Made by a program: the position numbers and the translations under genes. Under the pieces are notes generated by a model. It saw only the letters and a list, made by a program, of their open reading frames with translations, did no database searches and was not told the origin of the DNA. 63,740 bases of DNA from Stieleria mannarensis (GTDB lineage: Bacteria > Planctomycetota > Planctomycetia > Pirellulales > Pirellulaceae), in the NCBI RefSeq assembly GCF_014154935.1, contig NZ_JACEHH010000052.1, forward strand, positions 1-63,740, given 5' to 3'. Every line of letters begins with the position of its first letter. Position 1 is the first letter of the stretch. Shown piece by piece: positions 29,581 through 42,000 of this stretch.

Positions 29581-30747
29581 ATGGATATCCTGCTTGAGTT
29601 TGTAAAAACGACCGGCTTCTGGTCGATCGGCTTCGGTAACATCCTGATGATCGTGATCGGGATTGTGTTCATCGCGTTGGCGATCACGAAGGATTATGAA
29701 CCGCTGTTGCTGGTGCCGATCGGGATGGGGGCGATCGTCGGCAATATCCCGCTGATCGAAGGCATGTCGCTGAGCGTTTACGACATGCACCGCTGGGTGT
29801 TGGAGGATGGTCAGGTCGTCTATCAGCCGGGCAGCGTGTTGAGCTACCTCTATTTCGGTGTCAGCTGGGGGATCTATCCGCCGCTGGTGTTTTTGGGCAT
29901 CGGCGCGATGACGGATTTTTCGACGATGCTGTCCAATCCCAAGCTGGTGCTGTTGGGGGCGGCGGCCCAAGTCGGTGTGTTTTTGACGTTTCTGGGGGCG
30001 ATCTGGCTGGGATTTGATCTCAAACAGGCCGGTGCGATCGGAATCATCGGTGGAGCGGACGGGCCGACCGCGATCTTTCTGTCCTCCAAGCTGGCCCCCG
30101 AGTTACTCGGCGCGATCGCCATCGCCGCGTATTCCTACATGGCGCTTGTTCCGGTGATTCAGCCACCGATCATGCGGATGTTGACCACGCGTCAGGAGCG
30201 TTTGATCCGCATGAAGCCGCCTCGCAAGGTGTCGCGCCGTGAAAAGATGATCTTTCCCGTCGCGGCGTTTTTGATCTGCACCCTGGTCGCGCCCGGCGCG
30301 ATGGTGCTGTTGGGCATGTTGTTCTTCGGTAATTTGCTGAAGGAGAGTATGGTCACCGAGCGTCTGGCCAACACGGCGCGGACCGCGATGATCGACATCG
30401 TCACTGTCCTGCTGGGTTTTTCCGTGGGCGCGAGCACCGAAGCGAGCACGTTTCTGACGCGACAATCACTGCTGATTTTCGGACTTGGCGCATTGGCGTT
30501 CGCGATCGCGACTGCCGGCGGAGTCTTGTTCGCCAAGTTCATGAATCTGTTTTTGAAAGAAAAGATCAATCCGTTGGTCGGCGCAGCCGGCGTGTCTGCG
30601 GTTCCCGATTCGGCACGCGTGGTTCAGATGGTGGGCCAGCAAGAAGACTCGCACAATTTTTTGTTGATGCACGCGATGGCACCCAACGTGGCGGGTGTGA
30701 TCGGTTCGGCGATCGCCGCGGGTGTGTTGTGGGCGGTGCTCACGTAA
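29581..30747 (+). CDS. oadB: Sodium-pumping decarboxylase beta subunit (OadB)
   Basis: 388 residues, strongly hydrophobic with around ten membrane segments. The family hallmark GGADGPTAIFLSSKLAPELL lies near residue 157; its aspartate is the known sodium-coupling residue of OadB. A second conserved block (LLMHAMAPNVAGVIGSAIAAG) closes the protein. It decarboxylates carboxybiotin on the alpha subunit and moves sodium ions outwards. It starts at ATG 29581 after GGAAAGCG, 64 bases after oadG, and the alpha-subunit gene follows 39 bases later. Confidence 0.93.
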   Translation: MDILLEFVKTTGFWSIGFGNILMIVIGIVFIALAITKDYEPLLLVPIGMGAIVGNIPLIEGMSLSVYDMHRWVLEDGQVVYQPGSVLSYLYFGVSWGIYPPLVFLGIGAMTDFSTMLSNPKLVLLGAAAQVGVFLTFLGAIWLGFDLKQAGAIGIIGGADGPTAIFLSSKLAPELLGAIAIAAYSYMALVPVIQPPIMRMLTTRQERLIRMKPPRKVSRREKMIFPVAAFLICTLVAPGAMVLLGMLFFGNLLKESMVTERLANTARTAMIDIVTVLLGFSVGASTEASTFLTRQSLLIFGLGALAFAIATAGGVLFAKFMNLFLKEKINPLVGAAGVSAVPDSARVVQMVGQQEDSHNFLLMHAMAPNVAGVIGSAIAAGVLWAVLT

Positions 30748-30786
30748 TGGTTTGTCGAGCAGGTTTTGAGAACGAGGAAAAACGAC

Positions 30787-32622
30787 GTGTCGAAGAAGAA
30801 AGTCAATTTCATGTGCACCGCGTTTCGTGACGGATTTCAATCCGTCTACGGCGCTCGCGTGTTCACCAACGATTTTCTGCCGGCCGTGGAAGCGGCGCGC
30901 GACGCGGGGATCACTTGGTTCGAAGCCGGCGGGGGCGCGCGATTTCAATCGCTGTACTTTTATTGCAACGAAGACGCGTTCGACATGATGGACGCCTTCC
31001 GCGAAACCGCCGGGCCCGACGCGAACTTGCAAACACTCGCCCGCGGCGTCAACGTCGTCGGACTCGATTCACAATCCAGCGACATCGTCAAACTGCATGC
31101 CGACCTGTTCAAAAAACACGGCATGACGACAATCCGTAACTTCGACGCGCTCAATGATGTCAACAACCTGATCTACAGCGGCAAGTGCATCGTCCAGGCC
31201 GGATTGAAGCACCAGGTTTGCGTGACGCTGATGGAATTGCCGCCGGGATGCGTCGGTGCCCACGACGCCGATTTCTACGCCCGCACGTTGCAACAGATTT
31301 TGGACGCGGATATTCCCTTTGACGCGGTTTGCTTTAAAGACGCGTCGGGGACCGCCGTGCCGTCGAAGGTGTACGAGACGATCAAGCGGGCGCGGGGCAT
31401 GTTGCCCGAGGGAACGTTCATCCACTTCCACACGCACGAGACGGCTGGCGTTAGCGTGCTGGCCAACAAGGCCGCACTCGACGCCGGTGCCGACGCCATC
31501 GATTTGTCCATGGCGCCCTGTTCCGGAGGAACCTGCCAACCGGACATCCTGGTGATGTGGCACGCGCTCCGCGGCAGTGACTATGAACTGGATGTCGATG
31601 TGGAGAAAGTGCGGCAGGCCGAAGAGGTCTTTAAAGATTGCATGAGCGACTACTTTCTGCCGCCCGAGGCGACTGCGGTCGAGCCGCTGATTCCCTGGAG
31701 TCCGATGCCCGGCGGGGCGTTGACCGCGAACACGCAAATGCTGCGTGACAACGGCATCATGGAGAAGTACCCGGAAATCATTCTGGCGATGAGCGACGTC
31801 GTTCGCAAAGGCGGTTACGGGACGTCGGTGACACCGGTGTCCCAGTTCTATTTCCAACAGGCGTTCAACAACGTGATGTTCGGGCCATGGGAAAAGATCG
31901 CCGAACCGTACGGAAAGATGGTGCTCGGCTACTTCGGGAAAACGCCCGTCGAGCCGGATCCCGAGGTGGTGCGATTGGCTGCGGAGCAACTCAAATTAAA
32001 GCCGACGACCCAGCCGGTGCTTGAGATCAACGACGCCGATCCGTCCAAGGGAATCGCCGCGGCGACAGGGGTCTTGGAAAAAGAAGGCTTGCCGGTGACC
32101 GACGAGAACATCTTTATCGCGGCCGCCTGCAAGGAAAAGGGCATTCAATTCCTCAAGGGTGAAGCTGAAGTGGGCGTGCGAAAGGTCGACCCATCGGCCG
32201 AAGCCGGCACGGAACCCAAGGCAACCAAGGTGGCTGCGAAGCGGCAAACCGGGCCGGCCGAGTACACGGTCACCGTCGACGGCGAAGACATCCGTATGGC
32301 CTTTGAAGGCGACGTCGTCACCGTGGGAAATCGCGTGTATCGCGTCGCGATTCGCCCCGAGACCGCCACGACGATTCAAGAGCAATCCGCCGATGTTTCC
32401 AGTGCAGTGACTGAGGTCAAGTCGCAAATGCCCGGCGCCGTTTTCAAACAGCTGGTGCAACCGGGCGATCACGTCCACGCCGGCGAACCGATCCTGATCC
32501 TGGAAGCGATGAAGATGGAAATGGAGATCCAGTCCACCGTCGACGGAACGGTCGACGAAGTCCGCGTCGCCGTCGGCGACCACGTCACGACCGGCCAAGT
32601 CCTGGTCACGATCAAAGCCTGA
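30787..32622 (+). CDS. oadA: Oxaloacetate decarboxylase alpha subunit with biotin carrier domain (OadA)
   Basis: 611 residues from GTG 30787 (AACGAGGAAAAACGAC upstream). The carboxyltransferase TIM barrel covers about 4-300, with CTAFRDGFQSVYGARV at the start, the catalytic lysine segment CFKDASGT and metal ligands in HFHTHET. The conserved carboxylase domain covers about 300-460. A linker of about 60 residues leads to the biotinyl domain (about 540-611) with EAMKMEME; the biotinylated lysine is K576. It transfers carboxylate from oxaloacetate to biotin for OadB. The gene order gamma-beta-alpha differs from the gamma-alpha-beta order of classical enterobacterial operons. Other substrates of the family, such as methylmalonyl-CoA, are less likely given the barrel motifs. 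Confidence 0.92.
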   Translation: MSKKKVNFMCTAFRDGFQSVYGARVFTNDFLPAVEAARDAGITWFEAGGGARFQSLYFYCNEDAFDMMDAFRETAGPDANLQTLARGVNVVGLDSQSSDIVKLHADLFKKHGMTTIRNFDALNDVNNLIYSGKCIVQAGLKHQVCVTLMELPPGCVGAHDADFYARTLQQILDADIPFDAVCFKDASGTAVPSKVYETIKRARGMLPEGTFIHFHTHETAGVSVLANKAALDAGADAIDLSMAPCSGGTCQPDILVMWHALRGSDYELDVDVEKVRQAEEVFKDCMSDYFLPPEATAVEPLIPWSPMPGGALTANTQMLRDNGIMEKYPEIILAMSDVVRKGGYGTSVTPVSQFYFQQAFNNVMFGPWEKIAEPYGKMVLGYFGKTPVEPDPEVVRLAAEQLKLKPTTQPVLEINDADPSKGIAAATGVLEKEGLPVTDENIFIAAACKEKGIQFLKGEAEVGVRKVDPSAEAGTEPKATKVAAKRQTGPAEYTVTVDGEDIRMAFEGDVVTVGNRVYRVAIRPETATTIQEQSADVSSAVTEVKSQMPGAVFKQLVQPGDHVHAGEPILILEAMKMEMEIQSTVDGTVDEVRVAVGDHVTTGQVLVTIKA

Positions 32623-33016
32623 GATGCCTCAAGTGCAGACGGCCATTCCATCGCCGGAGATGCTGCTTCAGACCCGTTGACCTTCCAAGTTAGCGTTATT
32701 GATCGGCGGCGACGATTCTCTGGAACAGCCTCGTTGCGGTTTCTTGACACAGAGAGCAACGGGCAGCCGGTTTTCTTAGTGAATAGCTCTGCTTGTGTTC
32801 GCACACGCCTCGGCCGTGACCGCCCAGGGGGTCTGCCGGGTCTTCGGGAGGGGGCTTGGTCCTGTCAAAGTTGCTGCTGGTATTTCGTACAGATACATTG
32901 GTCGCTCCCCTTGATCAGCAGGAATGTCTCCTCGCGGGTGCGGTGGGTCGAGCGAGAGCGACCGACGCTCCCATTTCTTGTTGAAATTGATTCTCCCATT
33001 TTTCACCGGAAGCAAG
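32623..33016. other. Intergenic region upstream of the giant repeat protein
   Basis: 394 bases with no convincing gene. The only long readable frames are weak and lack family features. GGAAGCAAG just before 33017 serves as ribosome site for the giant gene. No terminator after oadA and no clear promoter are visible. Confidence 0.45.
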
Positions 33017-36000
33017 ATGTTCAACTCAGGTTTGGTGCGACGGTTCGCGAGTGTTGTAGATGCAATCGGTGACCGGCGCCGATCACGGTTCCGTCGACGG
33101 GTCACGAGTCAATCGAGCAAGCAACGTCGTCGTCGCTCGCTTAGCGAGAGGTTGGAACGACGCGATCTACTGGCTGGAGAGCTTGATCCGAGTTTTGGGT
33201 CGGCAGGGATCGTGTCAACAGAGTTTGCTTCAGGAGAAGGACGATTCGAGGAGTTGGTCGATTCGACGATCGACAGCAGCGGGCGAACGGTTGCCGTGTC
33301 AAGCGGCGGGGCGTTAGTTCGTTATGACGTTGATGGATCAATTGACACCACGTTCGGTGATCAGGGTGTTGCGCGACTTCCGATCTTTGGTCGAGCGGTG
33401 GACTTGCAGTCTGACGGCAAGGTCGTTGTCAGTGGTGATCGGTTTGATGGTGCGATCCTTCGCGTGGCGGTGACGAGGTTCCTGGGCGACGGGACGTTGG
33501 ATTCAACATTCGGTGATTCGGGTGTGGCGACGGCCCAATTTGATACCAACAGCGTCGCGGCATCAGAAATGGCAATCCAAAGCAACGATCGTATCGTCGT
33601 TGTTGGTTCGCTACGCGACACGTCCAATACCATTCGGGACATTGCCGTCGCTCGCTTTCTGCCCGACGGCGATCTTGACACATCGTTCAGCGGTGACGGA
33701 AAAGTCACAACAGACGTCGCCGGAGTCGATTTTGCGCAGGACGTCGCGTTGGCCCCATCGGGCAAGATTGTGGTCGGCGGATACTCGGGACCATTTGACG
33801 CTGAAGACTTCACCGTCGTGCGGTACAACACGGACGGATCGCTTGACACAAGTTTCAGCGTTGACGGAAAACAAACGATCGACATTGCATCGTTTGGAGA
33901 TCGTTCCGGGGGCGTTGCGGTTCAGGGCGATGAAAAAATTGTGGTCGCCGGAGAGGCTCGCACGAGTAGTTTTGGCGATGCACTTGAATTTGCAGTGGTC
34001 CGATTAAACACGGACGGTTCGCTCGACAGCAGTTTCGACAGCGACGGAATCGTGACGACTGACTTTTTGTTCGACAATGATTCGGCGGACGATGTCACCA
34101 TCGATGACGCCGGACGCATCATTGCCGTCGGGACGGCCAGAACGGCTGGGTCGTTTAGTCAAACCCAGGTCGCGGTCGCACGGTACTTAAGCAACGGGGT
34201 TCTCGATACGACCTTTGATGGCGATGGTAAGGCGACGTTTGATTTCGAAGGTAATGATGAAAATGCGAACCGAGTCACGCTTCAGGGCGATGGCAAGATC
34301 GTGATTGCCGGAAGCGCTGTCCCCGACTTCGCCAGTTTCAATGCGCATGATCTGGCATTGATGCGAGTGAATCCGAGTGGCTCGCTGGATTCGACCTTTG
34401 ATACCGATGGCTGGGTCACGACCTCGCTCGACTATTCTCAGGACGAAGGTCAAGCCGTGGCCGTAGGCGACGATGGGAAAATTGTCGTGGCCGGTCGCAG
34501 TCAGGGCGAGACTTGGGATTTTGCGGTCTCGCGGCATCTGCCTGATGGGTCACTGGACCCCAGCTTTGGCGGTGATGGAACGGTCACCACTGCAGTGAGT
34601 TCAGGCGGAATCGATGAAGCCCAAAGTGTGGCCATCGCCGCAGACGGGCGCATCACGGTAGGTGGCAGGAGTGGATCGTTCTCGGACTGGGACTTTTCGC
34701 TGGTCCGATACAACGTGGACGGGACGCTGGACACGAGTTTCAACGGGACCGGTAAGCGGATCATCGAGTTCGGGACCAGTGACGACAGCGGCTTTGATCT
34801 AGCGTTACAAGCCGACGGCAAGGCGATTTTGGTTGGCGGTGTGCGTCCGGGGGGCGGCTACGATTTTGGGCTCACGCGAATCAACGCTGATGGATCGCCC
34901 GACTTTTCATTTGACGGCGACAGTTTGCTGACAACTGATTTTGCAGGCGGTGATGATATCGCTTATGCGGTACAAGTTCTGGATGACGGGAAGATCTTGA
35001 CGGCGGGATACGCCACCGTCAGCGGCAACGTTGATTTTGCCCTCGTTCGTTACAACGCGGACGGTTCGCTGGACACCACCTTCGGAAGCGGTGGTCAAGT
35101 GGCGGTGGATTTTGGCCTTTCGTCAGATTTCGGCCAAGAGCTGACACTGCAACCCGATGGCAAGATTCTCGTGGCCGGCGGAATCGCTGACGCGTCGGGT
35201 TTTGACTTCGGACTCGCGAGGTTTCATGCCGACGGATCGCTCGACACCAGCTTTGGTTCCGGTGGATGGGTGCGAACCGATTTCGACGGATTCAACGATG
35301 TGGCACAAGGAGTGGCCGTCCAGAGCGACGGTAAGATCGTCGTCGCAGGTTATGTGAACAACGGTGTCAACTTCGATTTCGGCCTCGCCCGCTACAACGC
35401 CGACGGAACCTTGGATGGTTCCTTCGGAGACGGGGGACTTCAGCGAACGGCGGTCGGCGCCAGCGATGACATTCTCGGAGATCTGGTGCTGCAGTCGAAC
35501 GACGATATCCTTGTCGCCGGACGTGCGCTCACGCCCGGAGGTGACGCCATTGTTGCTCGCTACCAGGCCGGTGTGGAAGCGGCAAACGTGACGGTTGATG
35601 GAGACAGCAATCTCCTGATCACCGGAAACGAACAAGACGACCGTCGACGCATCGAATCCGTCGGCACCGACATCGTGATCACCGATCAGGATCGCGTCCT
35701 GACCACCAACATCCCGGGCGCTAGCGGCAGCGGGACGAATACCGTTGCTGTGCCGAAGGCATCGTTCACCGCGGGGATTGTCATCGATGCGGGTGGCGGC
35801 GCCGACACGCTCGTTGTGGATCTGGATGCTGGAAATTTCGATCGAGAAATACGATTCAACGGTGATGCTGGGAACGACGATCTGGTGCTTCAGGGCGGTA
35901 GTTTTTCTGACGCGACCTATAACTTTGCCAGTGCCAGTGATGGCTCAATTTCGATTGCGGGTAATGAAACGATCACGTACACGGGACTCGAGCCGATCGT

Positions 36001-39000
36001 CTCCACCATTTCCGCGGCGAATGTCAACCTAAACTATTTGGGCGGATCGGAAACGATCGAACTGAGCGATTCGGGCAGCGGCGACAATTTGGTGACATCC
36101 AGTGCCGGCGAGTCCCTTCGGTTTGTCAGTCCCGGCACACGTCTGACGATCGATTCGGGTGATGGAGATGACGTGATCCGTGTCCTAGGGACAGAGGCCG
36201 GGTTTCGTGCCGGATTGTCGATCGTTGGCGGGACGGGCGTCGACACGGTGAGTGTGATGTCGCCGGTCACGACTTCCGGCGATTCGGTTTCGATTGATGC
36301 CGATGGCATTTCCCTGTCCGCCGCAATCACGACTTCGGGCGGTGACGTGTCGTTGCAGTCCAGCGGGGATATCTCGATCGCCGATCGCATCGCTACCGGC
36401 GGTGGACGGTTTGAGGCACACGCTGACAGCGACGCCGACGGCGTGGGCGAGTTCAGGCTTCTTCAAGGTTCCCAAGCGGTCTTCGGAGGCGGCCAATCGC
36501 TTCTGCCACCCCCGACACTCGGTTTTAACGACCAGTTCGGACTTTCAGTCGCGATGGACGAAAACACCGCGGTCGTCGGTGCCCCGTTTGACGATGACGG
36601 GGGAGGTGATTCGGGTGCGGTTTATGTCTATACGCGTGCTTCGAGCGGTTGGGCTTTTCAACAAAAGCTGATCGCAAGTGATTCATCCAACGGTGATCAA
36701 CTTGGTCGAGAGGTGGCCATTGACGGCGACACGATCGTTGTCAGCGCATTTAAGAATGATGCTGCGGGAATCGATGCCGGTGCCTTGTATGTGTTTACGC
36801 GACAGTCGGGAATCTGGACCGAGCAACAAAAACTGACGGTTTCAAACGCTGTGGCCGGAGACCATTTCCCCGCCTCGGTCGCGATCAGTGGCGACCGACT
36901 GATCGCCGGAGTGGGCAGCAAAGACGACAACGGGACGGATACCGGAATGGCGTACCTGTTCACCCGAACAAGCGGTGTCTGGAGTGAATCCCGTGTGTTT
37001 GTCGCACCGGCCCCTGACCCTTCAGACGGTTTCGGCAACGAGGTGGACATCGATGGGAACACGCTCGCGATTTCGGCTGCCGGTGATGATGATTTGGCAA
37101 CCAACTCCGGTGCCGTTTACGTTTATGTTCACGACGGAACGGATTGGGGCCTGCAGCAAAAGCTGACAGCGGCCGATCCGTCCGCGACGCCCAATTTCGG
37201 TCGTGCGATTTCGATCGATGGCGATCGTCTCGCGATCGGAGCTGCGACGGACGATACACCGTCGAGCAATTCCGGGTCCGCCTATGTCTTCTCGCGATCT
37301 GGAACGACCTGGACGCAGGATCAAAAGCTCGTTCCGTCAGACTCGAGTCTGAATGCCGAATTCGGACGATCTGTCGCTTTGAGCGGCACAACTCTGGTCG
37401 TTGGGGCGCATTATGATCGCGAAATCGACTACCGGGCAGGTGCGGCGTACGTGTTCACTTCGTCGCAGGGAATTTGGAGCGAACAGGAAAAGCTGCTTGC
37501 CGAAGATGGCGCGAGCGAGGATCAGTTTGGACGTGATGTCGCGTTCAGCGGAGATGCACTCATGGTCGGTGCGTTCGGAAATGACGACCACGGCACGGAT
37601 TCTGGTTCGGTCTATCTGTTCCAGCAATCGGCGCCGGTCGAGGGCGGGCAGATCGCCTCGGAAACTGGTGATGTTGCCATCACGGCGGCTTCGGTCGTAC
37701 TTGAGGGGGCGGTGTCGGGGACTGCGACGCTCTCGATCAGTCCTAGCACACCGGGCGCGAATGTCGGCCTGGGGGGAGCCGCGGGGGATTTCAATCTGGA
37801 TGATGCCGAGCTGGGGAATTTGATCGATGGTTTTAATTCGATTCAGATTGGTGCAGCGGATTCGGGAGTCATCAATCTGCAATCCGTGACGGTCAACGAC
37901 CATTTGACCATTACCGGTTCGACGGTCAATGACGCGCCCATTGGAACGGATGTCGACGCGCCCTCGCTGACGCTACAAGCGTCGGTTCAGCCCGGCCAGT
38001 CACCCGGTGTGCTGACAGTCAATGGGGATGTTTCCGTCGAAAATGATCGTTCCGTTGTGCTGGAGTTTGGAGGTTCAAGCCCAGCGGCGACGAGTAGCGG
38101 CCACGATCAAATCGATGCATCCGGCCGCGTCGATCTCGGTAACAACATTGGGCTTTCCCTTGCCGCAGTGAATGGATATGTCCCCAGTGGATTCCACGAG
38201 TTTGTAATCATTCGCCGCAGCGGAGGCGCGGGAACATTTGCCGGGCTCCCGGAAGGCTCCACGATCAATGATTTCCTTGGGGCTCCCGGCGTCGATGCGA
38301 CGATCTCGTACCTCGGCGGAGATGGCGATGACATCGTTCTGACAATTGGCACGCCGACAATCGCGCTTTCGGTGGAACCTGCCGCGTTTGCCGAAACCGC
38401 AGGTGCGAATGCGGCTGTTTTGACCATTTCACGCAATACAGACACGACCGATGCACTGACGGTCAATTTGTCCAGTAGTGATACCAGTGAGGCAGCGGTT
38501 CCGGCGACGGTCACAATTCCCGCCGGTCAGATTTCGCAAACCGTCTCGATCACCGCCATCGACGATCAAATCGTTGACGGGACCCAATCGGTGACGATTA
38601 CCGCTGATGCCCCCGGATTTGCTTCCGCAAACATTGGTGTTTCCGTTACGGATAACGAGCAAGCAGCAGTGCTCGTCTCACCGTTTGCAGGGCTGGCCAC
38701 GTCCGAAGGTGGAGGCACGGCGGAGTTCTCCGTCGTTCTCAGTTCGGCGCCGTCAGCAGATGTTTCTTTTCGGTTGGTCAGCAGCGATTCAACGGAAGGC
38801 ACCATTTCAACGGGGCTGATCACGTTCACGCCCGAAAACTGGAATATTGCTCAGTTCGTTGAAATCGTTGGGCAAGATGATGCCATCGTCGACGGAGATG
38901 TTGACTACACCATCATCACTGGCAATACCGTGAGCGATGACCCAAACTACAGTGGCATCAACCCGACGGATGTTTTAGTCACCAATGTCGACAACGATGT

Positions 39001-42000
39001 TCTCGCTCTTTCACTTGAGGTTGACTCCCCGATCATCTCCGAAGATGGCGGAACGACGACCGGCACGGTGACCCGCAACGACGGTGACCTCTCGAACCCA
39101 CTGGTGGTCACACTGGCATCGAATGACACGACCGAAGCGACGGTCCCGGCGACGATCACGATCGATGCTAATGCGACTTCGGCGACCTTCACGATCACAG
39201 GCGTGGACGACGCGATCGTTGACGGAACCCAAACCGCGACGATCACCGCGACAGCCGGTGGTTACACCGCCGCCGACGCTTCCGTTGACGTGACCGATGA
39301 TGACGCGCTGAGTTTGACGCTGACGATCGACCCAGCAAGCATCTCCGAAGACGGCGGAACGGCGACCGGCACGGTGACCCGCAACGACGCCGACCTCTCG
39401 AACCCGCTGGTGGTCACCCTGGCATCGAATGACACCTCTGAAGCGACGGTGCCGGCGACGATCACGATCGATGCCAATGCGACGTCGGCGACCTTCACCA
39501 TCGCAGGCGTAGACGACACGATCGTTGATGGAACCCAAGTCGCGACGATCACCGCGACGGCCACTGGCTATACAGCCGCTGATGCTTCCATTGACGTGAC
39601 CGATGACGACGCCCTTGCATTGACGCTGACGATCGACCCGTCGAGCATCTCCGAAGATGGCGGAACGGCGACCGGCACGGTGACCCGCAACGACGGTGAT
39701 CTCTCGAACCCGCTGGTGGTCACCCTGGCATCGAATGACACGACCGAAGCGACGGCGCCGGCAACGATTACGATCGATGCCAATGCGACTTCGGCGACCT
39801 TCACGATCACAGGCGTGGACGATGCGATCGTTGACGGAACCCAAACCGCGACGATCACCGCGACGGCCGGTGGTTACACCGCCGCCGACGCTTCCGTTGA
39901 CGTGACCGATGATGACGCGCTGAGTTTGACATTGACGATCAACCCGTCGAGCATCTCCGAAGATGGCGGAACGGCGACCGGCACGGCGACCCGCAACGAC
40001 GATGACCTCTCGTCTCCGCTGACGGTCACACTGGCGTCGAATGACACCTCTGAAGCGACGGTGCCGGCGACGATCACGATCGATGCCAATGCGACGTCGG
40101 CGACCTTCACCATCGCAGGCGTGGACGACACGATCGTTGATGGAACCCAAGTCGCGACGATCACCGCGACGGCCACTGGCTATACAGCCGCTGATGCTTC
40201 CGTTGACGTGACCGATGATGACGCGCTGAGTTTGACGCTGACGATCGACCCAGCAAGCATCTCCGAAGATGGGGGGACGGCGACCGGCACGGTCACCCGC
40301 AACGACGGTGACCTCTCGAACCCGCTGGTGGTCACCCTGGCATCGAATGACACGACCGAAGCGACGGCGCCGGCAACGATTACGATCGATGCCAATGCGA
40401 CTTCGGCAACCTTCACGATCATAGGCGTGGACGATGCGATCGTTGATGGAACCCAAACCGCGACGATCACCGCGACGGCTGGTGGCTACACTGCCGCCGA
40501 CGCTTCCGTTGACGTGACCGATGACGACGCGCTGAGTTTGACGCTGACGATCGACCCGTCGAGCATCTCCGAAGACGGCGGAACGGCGACCGGCACGGTG
40601 ACCCGCAACGACGGTGATCTCTCGAACCCGCTGGTGGTCACCCTGGCATCGAATAACACGACCGAAGCGACGGCGCCGGCAACGATCACGATCGACGCCA
40701 ATACAACTTCCGCAACCTTCACGATCACAGGCGTGGACGATGCGATCGTTGACGGAACCCAAACCGCAACGATCACCGCGACGGCTGGTGGTTACACCTC
40801 CGCTGACGCTTCCGTTGACGTGACCGATGATGACGCGCTGAGCTTGACGCTGACGATCGACCCAGCAAGCATCTCCGAAGATGGCGGAACGGCGACCGGC
40901 ACGGTGACCCGCAACGACGGTGATCTCTCGAACCCGCTGGTGGTCACCCTGGCATCGAATGACACGACCGAAGCGACGGCGCCGGCAACGATCACGATCG
41001 ACGCCAATACAACTTCCGCAACCTTCACGATCACAGGCGTGGACGATGCGATCGTTGACGGAACCCAAACCGCAACGATCACCGCGACGGCTGGTGGCTA
41101 CACCGCCGCCGACGCTTCCGTTGACGTGACCGATGATGACGCGCTGAGTTTGACGCTGACGATCGACCCAGCAAGCATCTCCGAAGAAGGCGGAACGGCG
41201 ACCGGTACGGTCACCCGCAACGACGGTGACCTCTCGAACCCGCTGGTGGTCACCCTGGCATCGAATGATACGACCGAAGCGACGGCGCCGGCAACGATTA
41301 CGATCGATGCCAATGCGACTTCGGCAACCTTCACGATCACAGGCGTGGACGACGCGATCGTTGACGGAACCCAAACCGCGACGATCACCGCGACGGCTGG
41401 TGGTTACACCTCCGCTGACGCTTCCGTCGACGTGACCGATGATGAGGAAGACGCGAATTCCGCACCGGAGATTCTTACGATCGGGGTTTCAAACGGAGCG
41501 GATGGGCAAGCCGCGTTCGGTGAGATCACGCTGGCTGGTTTGTATCAGGACCGCGATGTCGATGATACGCACAGTGTTCTCGTCGACTGGGGTGATGGTC
41601 AATCGGGAGCATTGCCTGATGAATCCGTTGATCAGGACGCCGACTCGTTTGAAACGGTGCATGTCTACGATCGTAGCGGGGTGTTCGTCGTAACTGTTTC
41701 AGTTGTCGATCTGTCGGGGGCAGCGGACACGGAGTCAATTACATCATACGTCGCCGGCGTTCGCGTTACCGATGAAGGAATCTTGGAGATCATTGGGACC
41801 GATGGCAACGACCGCGTGAATTTGACACAGAACAACGGTCGTCGGTCGTCAGGTAGCTACCAATTACGGGCAAAACTGGACCTGGGGAATGATCAATTAC
41901 GGTACGACATGGAGTTGGTTGACCTTCAAGGGGTATTCGTTGTGCTTCTGGCGGGAGACGATCGTGTCAAGATAGGTACGCATGTCGAATTGGATACGAC

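Noticed and set aside
39011..41374. 787-residue antisense reading frame across the Calx-beta repeats
   Set aside because: It is a low-complexity Arg/Gly/Asp-rich translation that stays open only because the 306-bp unit lacks a stop in that frame. The sense frame encodes recognisable domains.
39005..41446. Regular repeats as a CRISPR array
   Set aside because: Units are 306 bp with no spacers and lie in one coding frame.
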